Shown here: one piece after another, positions 7,502 to 13,580 of the stretch
How positions within the stretch are numbered: position 1 is the stretch's first letter
Layout of the letters: every line of letters starts with the position of its first letter
Assembly (NCBI GenBank): GCA_038320185.1
Contig: JBBQDZ010000043.1
Coordinates: 1 to 14,917 of the forward strand
Direction: 5' to 3'
DNA length: 14,917 bases
DNA from: JBBQDZ01 sp038320185
GTDB taxonomy: Bacteria > Actinomycetota > Thermoleophilia > Gaiellales > Gaiellaceae
Notes under the pieces: model-generated
The model's database searches: none
Seen by the model: only the letters and a program-made list of their open reading frames with translations
Told to the model about the DNA's origin: nothing
Translations under genes and position numbers: made by a program

Positions 7502-8425
7502 TCAACGGCCGATCGAGGCCGGTGGGCGCCAGAAGAGCGTCGCGAGGGCCACGACACCCATCCAGAGGGCGGCTGCGACCGAGACGTGTGCGAGCACGAG
7601 CAGCCACGGTAGGCCCGTGTGGTACTGGGTCTCGCCGATCGCCATCTGCAGGAGGAGCAACGCGAGCACCGCCGTCGCGACGGCGAAGAGCCGTCCCGAA
7701 CGCGCGCGGCGCGCGGCGAGGTATCCGAGCACGAAGACGAAGGCCGCGCCGAAGACGCCGCCGACAGCGGCGTGGACGGGAACCGAGACGGTGGGAGTTC
7801 CCAGCCGATCGATCTTGGAGCTGTCCCCGGCATGCGGCCCGGCAGCCGTAGCGAACGCGCCCGTCACGACGAGAGCCAGGCAAGCACTCGCGAGGACGAG
7901 CCCCGCAAGCCTGAGCTCACGCGGAACGAGGGGCGCCGACCACCCTTCCTCGAATCCCGTCGCCTCGATCGCGAGGACGACGGCCGCAGCGAGCATCAGG
8001 AGCGCGAGCAGGAAATGGGACATCACGAGCAGCGGGTGGAGGCGGAGGATGACCGTGAGGCCTCCGAGCGGAATCTGCGCCGCCGTGCCGAGGAAAACGA
8101 GGAGCGCGAGCCGCCGAACCGGCGCCGGCAGGCCGGCCACGCGGCGGGATGCGAGCCACGCGAGGAGCGTGAAGCCGATCGTGATCGCGCCGATGACACG
8201 GTTGCCGAACTCGATGAAGGCGTGCCCGCCCTTCTCGGGGAACGGCGTCGACCCGCAGCGTGGCCAGTGGTCGCACCCAAGGCCGGAGCCGGTCAGGCGG
8301 ACGACCGCGCCGGTCGTGACGACGACGTAGACGGCAACCACCGCCGCCACCGCAAGCTTCCGGAAGAGCTCTGGCGTGACCTCGAACGTGCGGGCGCGAC
8401 CGAGGCGCGTCGACTCGACGTGCAC
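7502..8425 (-). CDS. ctaA: Heme A synthase, COX15/CtaA family
   Basis: This 307-residue polytopic membrane protein converts heme O to heme A for aa3-type cytochrome oxidases. About eight hydrophobic helices are visible, in two similar four-helix halves. Family motifs are GAVVRLTGSGLGCDHWPRC (Cys51 and Cys57, the expected extracellular disulfide pair), EFGNR at 72-76, a heme-ligand candidate His137 (MSHFLLA), His219 (PVHAAVGG) and His281 (LAHVSVAA), and GPHAGD at 198-202. In the EFGNR motif Asn75 takes the place of the His found in Bacillus CtaA; I believe actinobacterial CtaA proteins often show this. The GTG start is 18 bp downstream of the selD stop. GGGAGA lies too close (1 nt) to serve as a normal ribosome site, while TAGCCT lies 7 nt upstream, pointing to a leaderless start. 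No oxidase subunit genes are adjacent. Confidence 0.87.
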   Translation of the reverse strand: MHVESTRLGRARTFEVTPELFRKLAVAAVVAVYVVVTTGAVVRLTGSGLGCDHWPRCGSTPFPEKGGHAFIEFGNRVIGAITIGFTLLAWLASRRVAGLPAPVRRLALLVFLGTAAQIPLGGLTVILRLHPLLVMSHFLLALLMLAAAVVLAIEATGFEEGWSAPLVPRELRLAGLVLASACLALVVTGAFATAAGPHAGDSSKIDRLGTPTVSVPVHAAVGGVFGAAFVFVLGYLAARRARSGRLFAVATAVLALLLLQMAIGETQYHTGLPWLLVLAHVSVAAALWMGVVALATLFWRPPASIGR

Positions 8426-8432
8426 GTCTCCC

Positions 8433-8438
8433 AGGCTA
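8433..8438 (-). promoter_or_regulatory. Leaderless -10 hexamer (TAGCCT) of ctaA
   Basis: TAGCCT on the minus strand lies 7 nt before the ctaA GTG, inside the 18-bp gap after selD. It would allow ctaA transcription independent of selD. Confidence 0.45.
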
Positions 8439-8443
8439 CCGCC

Positions 8444-9481
8444 TCATTCGACGAAGACGCCCGCCCCGGACTCGACCTCGCCGATGCGGCAAAGAGGGAG
8501 CCCGCGCCGTGCGAAGTCGGCCTCGAGCGCCATCGCCCCAGCTTCCGGGATCGAGACGAGCAGGCCGCCCGCCGTCTGCGGGTCGTAGCCGAGCGTCAGG
8601 AGCTCCTCGGAGATGCCGACCGCCTTCACGTGGGCGGCGGCGAACTCGCGATTGCGGGGATCGCCGCCGGTCCGCTCGCCTGCGCGCGCGACCGCGAGGG
8701 CCCCGTCCAGAGCGGGCCACGTCGCGGCGGTAAGCCGGGCCCGAACGCCACTGCGACTTGCGACCTCGTGGACATGACCCAGAAGGCCGAAGCCGGTCAC
8801 GTCGGTGACCGCGCTCGGCCGGTGAGGGCGCAGCGCCTCGGCTGCATCCCGGTTCAAGAGCTTCATCCAGGCGATCGCGCCGGAGACGGCCGCACCCTCG
8901 ACGAGCTGGCGTTTCGAGCCGTGGAGGACGAGGCCTGTCCCAAGCGGCTTCGTCAGATACAGGCGGTCGCCCGGCTTCGCGCCGTTCTTCGGCCAGATGC
9001 CGTCGGGGTGCACCATGCCGACGACGGCAAGGCCATACTTGGGCTCGTCGTCGCGGATCGTATGCCCTCCGGCGAGCACCGCCCCCGCGGCCCGCACCTG
9101 CGCGTCAGCCCCGGCGAAGACGGCCGCGACGATTTCCTCGGGAAGCTCCTCCGGAAAGGCTGCGATCGAGAGGGCCAGGAGCGGAGTACCGCCCATCGCG
9201 AAGACGTCGTTCAGCGCGTTCCCGGCGGCGATCGCGCCGAAGTCGCCCGGGTCGTCGACGACCGGCGGGAAGAAGTCGAGCGTGAAGACGAGCGCCCGCT
9301 CGTCGTCGAGCCGGTAGACGGCCGCGTCGTCGGCGGGCGAGAGCCCCACGAGGAGGTTCTCGGCCTCCGGGGGCAGGAACCCCGCCAGGAGTCGCTCGAG
9401 CCGTGCAGCCGGGTACTTCGCGGCGCACCCACCGCACGTGACGAGGTCGGTGAGCGAAGCCGTGCCGGTCGCGGGAGCCAC
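8444..9481 (-). CDS. selD: Selenide, water dikinase (selenophosphate synthetase)
   Basis: This 345-residue enzyme makes selenophosphate from selenide and ATP, the selenium donor for selenocysteine and/or 2-selenouridine in tRNA. The N-terminal active-site segment is TCGGCAAKYP. By alignment on the invariant lysine (Lys22), Cys19 takes the place of E. coli Cys17, so this is the cysteine form rather than a selenocysteine form. Other family marks are ADDAAVYRL near 50, the TLDFFPPVVDDP metal-binding region near 67, GNALNDVFAMGGTP near 87, GGHTIRDDEPKYGLAVVG near 140, and KPLGTG near 178. The length is normal. The GTG start has no Shine-Dalgarno sequence, but TAACGT is 6 nt upstream, so the mRNA is probably leaderless. 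Divergent from the SDR gene across 23 bp. No selA, selB, selC or mnmH lies in the window, so the use of the selenophosphate cannot be inferred here. Confidence 0.93.
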   Translation of the reverse strand: MAPATGTASLTDLVTCGGCAAKYPAARLERLLAGFLPPEAENLLVGLSPADDAAVYRLDDERALVFTLDFFPPVVDDPGDFGAIAAGNALNDVFAMGGTPLLALSIAAFPEELPEEIVAAVFAGADAQVRAAGAVLAGGHTIRDDEPKYGLAVVGMVHPDGIWPKNGAKPGDRLYLTKPLGTGLVLHGSKRQLVEGAAVSGAIAWMKLLNRDAAEALRPHRPSAVTDVTGFGLLGHVHEVASRSGVRARLTAATWPALDGALAVARAGERTGGDPRNREFAAAHVKAVGISEELLTLGYDPQTAGGLLVSIPEAGAMALEADFARRGLPLCRIGEVESGAGVFVE

Positions 9482-9487
9482 TGTGAG

Positions 9488-9493
9488 ACGTTA
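9488..9493 (-). promoter_or_regulatory. Leaderless -10 hexamer (TAACGT) of selD
   Basis: TAACGT on the minus strand is followed by 6 nt and the selD GTG. It shares the bases at 9492-9493 with the oppositely oriented SDR -10 hexamer. Confidence 0.5.
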
Positions 9494-9497
9494 GCGT
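9492..9497 (+). promoter_or_regulatory. Leaderless -10 hexamer (TAGCGT) of the SDR gene
   Basis: TAGCGT is followed by 7 nt and the SDR GTG. It overlaps the selD hexamer on the other strand, so the two promoters probably cannot be opened at once. Confidence 0.5.
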
Positions 9498-9504
9498 CCC
9501 GCCG

Positions 9505-10197
9505 GTGAGTCGAAGCGCGCTCGTCACAGGCGGCTCCTCGGGAATCGGACTCGCGATCGCCCGGATGCTCCGCGAGGAGGGCTTTGGATTGACGCTCGCT
9601 TCGCGCACGGAGGAGAAGGTGCGGGCCGCGGCAGAGCAGCTCGGCGCGCTCGCGGTCGCCGCCGACGTCGCGCGGGAAGAGGACTGCGAGCGGCTCGTGG
9701 AAGCGCATCGCGAGCGATATGGAGGTCTCGACGTCCTCGTCAACTCCGCCGGGATCGGGATCGGCGGCCGCATCGACTCGCTCGTCACGAAGCACCTCGA
9801 CCTGCAGCTGGCCGTCAACCTGCGGGGACTCGCCCTCGTCACGCGCGCGGCCGTCCCACTCCTGCGCGAGACGCGCGGCCTCGTCATCAACCTCGCCTCC
9901 ATCGCGGGCACGTTGCCGGTTCCGGGCCTCGCGATCTACGGCGCCACGAAGGCGGCCGTGATCTCGCTGACGCGCACGCTCAACGCAGAGCTCGACGCGG
10001 ACGGGGTGCGCGCCACCGCGCTCTGCCCCGGGTTCGTCGACACGCCGATGGCGCAGTGGAGCAACATCCCGAGCGAGGAGATGATCCAGCCGGAGGACTG
10101 CGCGGAGATCGTGCGCGCACTCCTGCGGCTCAGCACGCACGCCCGGGTGCCGCAGATCGTCGTCGAGCGCGTGGGCGACGAGGGGCGCGGTGCTTAG
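9505..10197 (+). CDS. Short-chain dehydrogenase/reductase (classical SDR)
   Basis: This 230-residue protein is a cytoplasmic NAD(P)-dependent oxidoreductase of the classical SDR family. The cofactor motif TGGSSGIG is at 8-15, Arg33 after the second strand (LASRT) hints at NADP preference, NSAG replaces the usual NNAG near 80, catalytic Ser132 is in NLASIAG, and Tyr145 and Lys149 form YGATK. The active site is complete. It is a little shorter than the usual 245-255 residues because the C-terminal substrate-lid region is compact (CPGFVDTPMAQWSNIPSEEMIQPEDCAEIVRALL). The substrate is not predictable. The GTG start fits a leaderless transcript. It is convergent with the permease gene, 9 bp away, and is not obviously linked functionally to selD. 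Confidence 0.9.
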   Translation: MSRSALVTGGSSGIGLAIARMLREEGFGLTLASRTEEKVRAAAEQLGALAVAADVAREEDCERLVEAHRERYGGLDVLVNSAGIGIGGRIDSLVTKHLDLQLAVNLRGLALVTRAAVPLLRETRGLVINLASIAGTLPVPGLAIYGATKAAVISLTRTLNAELDADGVRATALCPGFVDTPMAQWSNIPSEEMIQPEDCAEIVRALLRLSTHARVPQIVVERVGDEGRGA

Positions 10198-10215
10198 GAA
10201 CTACACCTAGGCGCC
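10189..10215. terminator. Hairpin spanning two convergent stop codons
   Basis: GGTGCTTAGG (10189-10198) pairs with CCTAGGCGCC (10206-10215) around a 7-nt loop. In the plus-strand RNA all 10 positions pair, two as G-U wobbles; the minus-strand RNA would have two A-C mismatches. It contains the stop codons of both the SDR gene and the permease gene. No U-tract follows, so it is at best an atypical terminator or an mRNA 3'-end stabiliser. Confidence 0.4.
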
Positions 10216-11541
10216 CGCCAAGCGCAGGCGCGGCCGGCGCAGGAAGAGTCCCGCGAGGAGCGCCAGGCCGAAGCTCGCCCCGAAGCTCGGGAGCGAGGCC
10301 GTGAAGTCGACGGGGCCGGCGTGGTGGTGGATCAGGTGCAGCCACCACGCGGGCCCCTGGGGCAGGAGCCACTGGTAGAGGGCGAAGCCGGCGAGCCAGG
10401 CGACGAGCTGCTCGGCACGGAGCGCCGGGGCGTCCAGGGCACGCTCGGGTGTGTACCGCGCTCCCGCAAGCAGCCAGTCCGCGAGCAGGACCCCGAAGAG
10501 CGGCACAAAGAACGACCCGAGGAGGAAGAGGAACGTCTGGTAGTTGCGCAGGTCGATGAGCGCCGCGCCCGCCGTGGCGGCGACCGAGACGAGGACGATC
10601 AGCAGCCGCTGCGACACCCGCGGGAGGAGGTTCTGGATCGAGATCGCGGTCGAGTAGATGTCGGCGAACGCCTCGTCGCTCTCGTCGACCGTGATCGCGA
10701 GCAGCGCGACGATGCTCAGCGCTCCTCCGGCGGCGACCGCGGCCGGAATCTGGGCGGCGTCGGAGATGTTCCTGGCGAGCAGCAGCAGCGCGCCGAGCCC
10801 GAACATCCAGATCGTCGGGACGAGGTAGCCGAGTCCCGTGCCCCAGAACGCGCCGCGCCGGTCGCGCGCGAAGCGGGTGTAGTCGGCTGCGAGCGGAGTC
10901 CAGGAGACGACGCTCGCAATCACGAGGTCGACCCCTTGCCAGAAGGAGGGGAAGCCGCCTCTCGCGGGCGCGGACCAGAACGCGTGCAGCTGCGAGCGGT
11001 CGAGTGCCCACCAGGTGAGGTATGCGAGCGAGGCCAGCACGATCCAGACGGCGAAGCGCCGGACGTAGCGGCGCACGAAGCCGATCGGCCCGAGGAGGGC
11101 GAGACCGACGGAGACACCACCGAAGACGATCGCCCAGAGCGGCCGCGCCCGGAAGCCGAACACCCGGTCGGAGAGCGCCGCCGCGGCAGTCGAGATGACG
11201 ACGAGCTCGAAGATCGACCAGCCGAGGTTCTGGGCGACGTTGAGGACGGTCGGGAGATAGGAGCCGCGCCGCCCGAGCGAGGCGCGCAGGAGCACCATGC
11301 CCGGCACGCGAGCCTCCGCGCCGATCATCCCGGCGAGCCCGAGCATCAGGTTGCCGCCGAGCGCGCCGACGAGGATGGCGAGCAGCGCGAGCTTCAGCGA
11401 GAGCGCGGGCACGAGGAGAGCGCCGGCGACGATCACGAGCAGGCTCACCGACAGGTTCCCCCAGAGGAGCAGCAGGTCGACGAAGCCCAGCACGCGCAGC
11501 CGCTCCGGTACTGGCTCTAGAGCATGGGTGAACTCGGACAC
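10207..11541 (-). CDS. cytX: NCS1-family permease, probable thiamine-precursor (HMP) transporter
   Basis: This 444-residue, roughly 12-helix membrane protein belongs to the nucleobase:cation symporter-1 (cytosine/purine permease) family. Family-like segments are LLLWGNLSVSLLVIVAGALL (helix 1), GMIGAEARVPGMVLLRASLG, GSYLPTVLNVAQNLGWSIFELV, and SWTPLAADYTRFARD. A TPP riboswitch precedes it, so its substrate is most likely hydroxymethylpyrimidine or a related thiamine precursor, as for CytX. The frame stays open upstream to a GTG at 11712, but that codon is inside the riboswitch P1 helix, and the 57 residues it would add are low-complexity and encoded by leader hairpins. I therefore choose the GTG at 11541 (MSEFTHALEPVPERLRVLG), which gives the family's usual length. 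A GTG at 11637 is a less likely alternative. The family call is firm; the substrate is inferred from the riboswitch. Confidence 0.8.
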   Translation of the reverse strand: MSEFTHALEPVPERLRVLGFVDLLLLWGNLSVSLLVIVAGALLVPALSLKLALLAILVGALGGNLMLGLAGMIGAEARVPGMVLLRASLGRRGSYLPTVLNVAQNLGWSIFELVVISTAAAALSDRVFGFRARPLWAIVFGGVSVGLALLGPIGFVRRYVRRFAVWIVLASLAYLTWWALDRSQLHAFWSAPARGGFPSFWQGVDLVIASVVSWTPLAADYTRFARDRRGAFWGTGLGYLVPTIWMFGLGALLLLARNISDAAQIPAAVAAGGALSIVALLAITVDESDEAFADIYSTAISIQNLLPRVSQRLLIVLVSVAATAGAALIDLRNYQTFLFLLGSFFVPLFGVLLADWLLAGARYTPERALDAPALRAEQLVAWLAGFALYQWLLPQGPAWWLHLIHHHAGPVDFTASLPSFGASFGLALLAGLFLRRPRLRLAGA

Positions 11542-11566
11542 GGAGGAACCCGATGGTTCCCCCGTG
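11539..11566 (-). promoter_or_regulatory. Leader hairpin occluding the cytX start codon
   Basis: In the minus-strand RNA, CACGGGGGAACC pairs with GGUUCCUCCGUG around loop AUCG: 12 bp with one G-U. The final GUG is the proposed cytX start codon. An AAGGAGG sequence (11577-11571) lies just upstream and can also pair with the CCUCC of the stem. This looks like part of a translation-controlling expression platform. Confidence 0.5.
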
Positions 11567-11582
11567 AGCCCCTCCTTGGGAA

Positions 11583-11605
11583 TGGGGGAAACCAGGTTTC
11601 CCCCA
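11583..11605 (-). promoter_or_regulatory. Perfect 11-bp hairpin in the cytX leader
   Basis: TGGGGGAAACC and GGTTTCCCCCA flank a single central base, forming a perfect palindrome (effective stem 9-10 bp with a small loop). No U-tract follows. Its core is nearly the same as that of the neighbouring hairpin at 11539-11566, so the two look like a tandem copy. Confidence 0.45.
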
Positions 11606-11708
11606 CTGGCCCGCTTCTTCTCGCGCGGTGCGCCCACTACGGTTGCTGCGGCCCCCGCCGGGCGGAGGCCGGCTTCGCCGGCGACCGTTTGCGGCGTGTC
11701 ATCCTCGT

Positions 11709-11786
11709 GCACGGCTCCCTTCGCCGGTACTAGCCGGATCAGGTTCTACGGGTTTGATCTCAGCCTCGTTTGAGGCACCCCTGTGC
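11709..11786 (-). ncRNA. TPP riboswitch (THI element) upstream of cytX
   Basis: Read on the minus strand, all the conserved THI blocks are present in order: GGGGTGCC (11781-11774), a 5-bp stem GCCTC/GAGGC closed by AAAC, GGCTGAGA (11765-11758), ACCCGTAGAACCTGAT ending at 11738, a CCGG/CCGG stem, and GCGAAGGGA (11724-11716). P1 is formed by GCAC (11786-11783) and GTGC (11712-11709). The variable P3 extension is minimal. TPP binding is expected to lower cytX expression. Because about 170 nt and two strong hairpins separate the aptamer from the chosen start, the mechanism is probably access to the ribosome site or an atypical terminator. Confidence 0.95.
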
Positions 11787-11791
11787 AGCGC

Positions 11792-11797
11792 AGCGTA
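11792..11797 (-). promoter_or_regulatory. -10 hexamer (TACGCT) of the cytX transcript
   Basis: TACGCT on the minus strand ends 5-7 nt before the first P1 bases of the TPP aptamer, so transcription would begin right at the riboswitch. The -35 region (around ATTACC, 17 nt upstream) is weak. Confidence 0.4.
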
Positions 11798-11828
11798 CCC
11801 GATGATGTGCATAGGTAATGCCGAGGTA

Positions 11829-11834
11829 TAAGAT
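11829..11834 (+). promoter_or_regulatory. Leaderless -10 hexamer (TAAGAT) of the ferritin-like/mod operon
   Basis: TAAGAT, within the longer AT-rich TATAAGAT, is followed by 6 nt and the GTG at 11841. No Shine-Dalgarno sequence is present. As the downstream genes overlap, this is probably the promoter for the whole ferritin-like-mod operon. I see no clear ModE-type palindrome over it. Confidence 0.5.
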
Positions 11835-11840
11835 CCCGGC

Positions 11841-12431
11841 GTGCACGTCGACCGGACAGGACTGCTACGAGTCGGCTTCGCCGGGGCCCTTACGGCCGCC
11901 TCGGCTGGTCTCGTAACGCGCGGTGCACGCGCGGCGGGCGGGCTCGGGGACGGCGACCTGGCCCAGGCCCGTATCGTGGTCGCGGTCGAGCTTCTCGCGG
12001 CAGCGTTCTACACGCGGGTGCTCGACGCCAAGCTGTTCCGCGGCGACGCGGAGAAGGATCTTCGGCGAGCTCTCTTCAACGAACAGGAGCACTACCGCAG
12101 CGTCGGGGACATCCTCACCGGAGCGGCCCAGCCGGTTGCTCAGCCGGGCGATTTCGACTACGGCTTTCCCGCACACGCCTTCGGGTCGCGCGGTGTCGCG
12201 GTGGAGCTCGGGGTCGAGCTCGAGTCCGGCTTTCTCGGCACCTACCTCGGCGCGGTCGACGCTGCGAGCGACTCGTACCTGAAGACGACTTTCGCCCGGA
12301 TCGCCTGTAGCGAGGCGGAGCACCTGAGCGTTCTGGCCCGCCTTCACGCGAACCGCTCGGTGGGGCTCTCGTTCCCGGAGCTTCTGGACGAGTCGCACGC
12401 CTCGGCGTTTCTGGATACCTACCTCACGTGA
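11841..12431 (+). CDS. Exported ferritin-like domain protein
   Basis: This 196-residue protein has an N-terminal export signal (about 1-32: RTGLLRVGFAGALTAASAGL, then ARAA as a likely cleavage site). It resembles a Tat signal but lacks the twin arginine (RT in that place), so the route is uncertain. The mature part is a four-helix ferritin-like domain of the Ferritin_2/desiccation-related type. The diiron ligands appear complete: Glu50, Glu81 with His84 (NEQEH), Glu126 (or Glu122/128), and Glu158 with His161 (SEAEH). Metal binding is therefore likely; iron storage, peroxide defence or another oxidase activity cannot be told apart. The GTG start is preceded by a leaderless-type hexamer. Its stop overlaps the next gene's start by 4 nt (GTGA), making it the first gene of the molybdate operon by position. 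Confidence 0.82.
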   Translation: MHVDRTGLLRVGFAGALTAASAGLVTRGARAAGGLGDGDLAQARIVVAVELLAAAFYTRVLDAKLFRGDAEKDLRRALFNEQEHYRSVGDILTGAAQPVAQPGDFDYGFPAHAFGSRGVAVELGVELESGFLGTYLGAVDAASDSYLKTTFARIACSEAEHLSVLARLHANRSVGLSFPELLDESHASAFLDTYLT

Positions 12432-12805
12432 CGACGAAGGAGCTCTACCCCGCGTCGGAGGCCGCCCGGACGCTCGGGATCAGCCTCGACACGCTGCGGC
12501 GATGGGACCGCAGCGGCCGGATCCGCACGGAGAGGGACTCGGCGAACCGCCGGCTCGTGCCGCTCGCCGAGATCGAGCGGATCCGTGGGCGCGAGGAGCA
12601 CCGGCTGAGCGCCCGCAACCGGTTCGAAGGCGTCGTCCGGAAGGTGCGCGTCGAGGGACTCCTCGCGCAGGTCGAGATCGACGTGACGGCACCGGCGCGC
12701 GTGGTCGCGGTCGTGACGAGCGACTCGGTGGACGCGCTCGGGCTCGCGCCCGGAGTGGCGGCGACGGGGGTCGTCAAGGCGACCTCGGTGATGGTCGAGC
12801 GATGA
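12428..12805 (+). CDS. Molybdate-responsive regulator: HTH domain fused to TOBE/Mop
   Basis: This 125-residue protein joins two domains. Residues 6-55 form a MerR/excisionase-type winged helix-turn-helix (YPASEAARTLGISLDTLRRW, then NRRLVPLAEIERI). Residues about 60-125 form one molbindin (Mop/TOBE) unit beginning LSARNRFEGVVRKVRVEG and including AQVEIDV. Such a protein would bind molybdate or a related oxyanion through the TOBE unit, probably as an oligomer, and control the adjoining mod genes, like a compact ModE. It starts with GTG in a 4-nt overlap with the ferritin-like gene and ends in an ATGA overlap with modA, so it is translationally coupled on both sides. The domains are clear; whether it activates or represses is not. 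Confidence 0.85.
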   Translation: MTTKELYPASEAARTLGISLDTLRRWDRSGRIRTERDSANRRLVPLAEIERIRGREEHRLSARNRFEGVVRKVRVEGLLAQVEIDVTAPARVVAVVTSDSVDALGLAPGVAATGVVKATSVMVER

Positions 12806-13539
12806 GGAGGCTCGTCGTGTTCTCGGCGGTCGCGCTCGTGCTGGCCGTCCCGGCGGGGGGCGCGATCAGTGGGCAGATCACGATCCTCGCCGCTGCCTCT
12901 CTGGTGGATGTCTTCCCGAAGATCGACCCCGGGCCGCGCTACTCCTTCGCCGGCTCCGACCAGCTGGCCTCGCAGATCCAGCAGGGCGCACCCGCGGACG
13001 TCTTCGCCGCGGCGAGCCCGAAGTATCCCGACGACCTCTACGCGAAGGGTCTGGTCGAGAAGCCGGTCGTCTTCGCCACGAACCGGCTCGTCCTGATCGT
13101 CCCCTCCTCGAATCCGGCCGGCCTCCACTCGGTCTTCGACCTGAGGCGTGCGGGGATCAAGCTCGTCGTCGGCACGCCCACGGTTCCGATCGGCTCCTAC
13201 ACGCGACAGATCCTGAGGAACCTCGGCCTGGCCGGCGTCCTCTCGAACGTCGTCTCCGAGGAGACCGACGTCCGCAGCATCCTCGCCAAGGTGGCGCTCG
13301 GCGAGGCCGACGCCGGCTTCGTCTACGTCACCGACGCGCGCACCGTCGCGTCGAAGGTCGTCCAGATCAAGCTGCCTGCGTGGGCCCAGCCGAAGGTGCG
13401 GTACGAGCTCGCGATCGTGGCGGGCTCGAAGAACCGTGCTGCGGCCCGCGCGTTCGTTGCGCGAGTGCTCGCCAAGCGGGGCCAGAGCCTGCTGAAGGCC
13501 GCCGGCTTCGGCGGCGCGAGCGCGGGCGGCCCCAGGTAG
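12802..13539 (+). CDS. modA: Molybdate ABC transporter substrate-binding protein
   Basis: This 245-residue protein is the extracytoplasmic molybdate (or tungstate) receptor of the ModABC importer. It has an N-terminal hydrophobic signal (MRRLVVFSAVALVLAVPAGGA, about 1-21). Family marks are ILAAASLVDVF (oxyanion-binding serine in AAAS, 30-33), FAGSDQLASQIQQGAPADVFAAAS, NRLVLIVP, VGTPTVPIGSYTRQIL, and EETDVRSILAKVALGEADAGFVY. The ATG overlaps the regulator's stop (ATGA). The frame is open 300 nt further upstream to a GTG at 12502, but that part is only the regulator gene read in another frame. The protein contains no cysteine, so it cannot be a lipoprotein, unlike most ModA of monoderm bacteria. 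The C-terminal GASAGGPR extends a little past the usual end. Confidence 0.93.
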   Translation: MRRLVVFSAVALVLAVPAGGAISGQITILAAASLVDVFPKIDPGPRYSFAGSDQLASQIQQGAPADVFAAASPKYPDDLYAKGLVEKPVVFATNRLVLIVPSSNPAGLHSVFDLRRAGIKLVVGTPTVPIGSYTRQILRNLGLAGVLSNVVSEETDVRSILAKVALGEADAGFVYVTDARTVASKVVQIKLPAWAQPKVRYELAIVAGSKNRAAARAFVARVLAKRGQSLLKAAGFGGASAGGPR

Positions 13540-13580
13540 CCCGCCGGGCCCTTGCCGACCGCCTGTTCGTCACCGCGCTC

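Noticed and set aside
7619..9508. 629-codon plus-strand open frame opposite ctaA and selD
   Set aside because: Crosses two well-identified genes and reads as Arg/Glu/Asp-rich low-complexity protein; a codon-bias artefact.
10321..11520. 399-codon plus-strand open frame opposite the permease gene
   Set aside because: Highly charged repeated Glu/Arg/Asp composition, antisense to a clear membrane protein.
11542..11712. N-terminal extension of the permease to GTG 11712
   Set aside because: The GTG lies in the P1 helix of the TPP riboswitch and the added residues coincide with leader hairpins; family length fits the later start.
11798..11840. ModE-type operator in front of the ferritin-like/mod operon
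   Set aside because: Searched by eye for a paired TATAA-like inverted repeat; only the single TATAAGAT used as the -10 region is present.
12502..12801. Upstream extension of modA to a GTG at 12502
   Set aside because: The added 100 residues are the HTH-TOBE gene in another frame, and a signal peptide begins exactly at ATG 12802.
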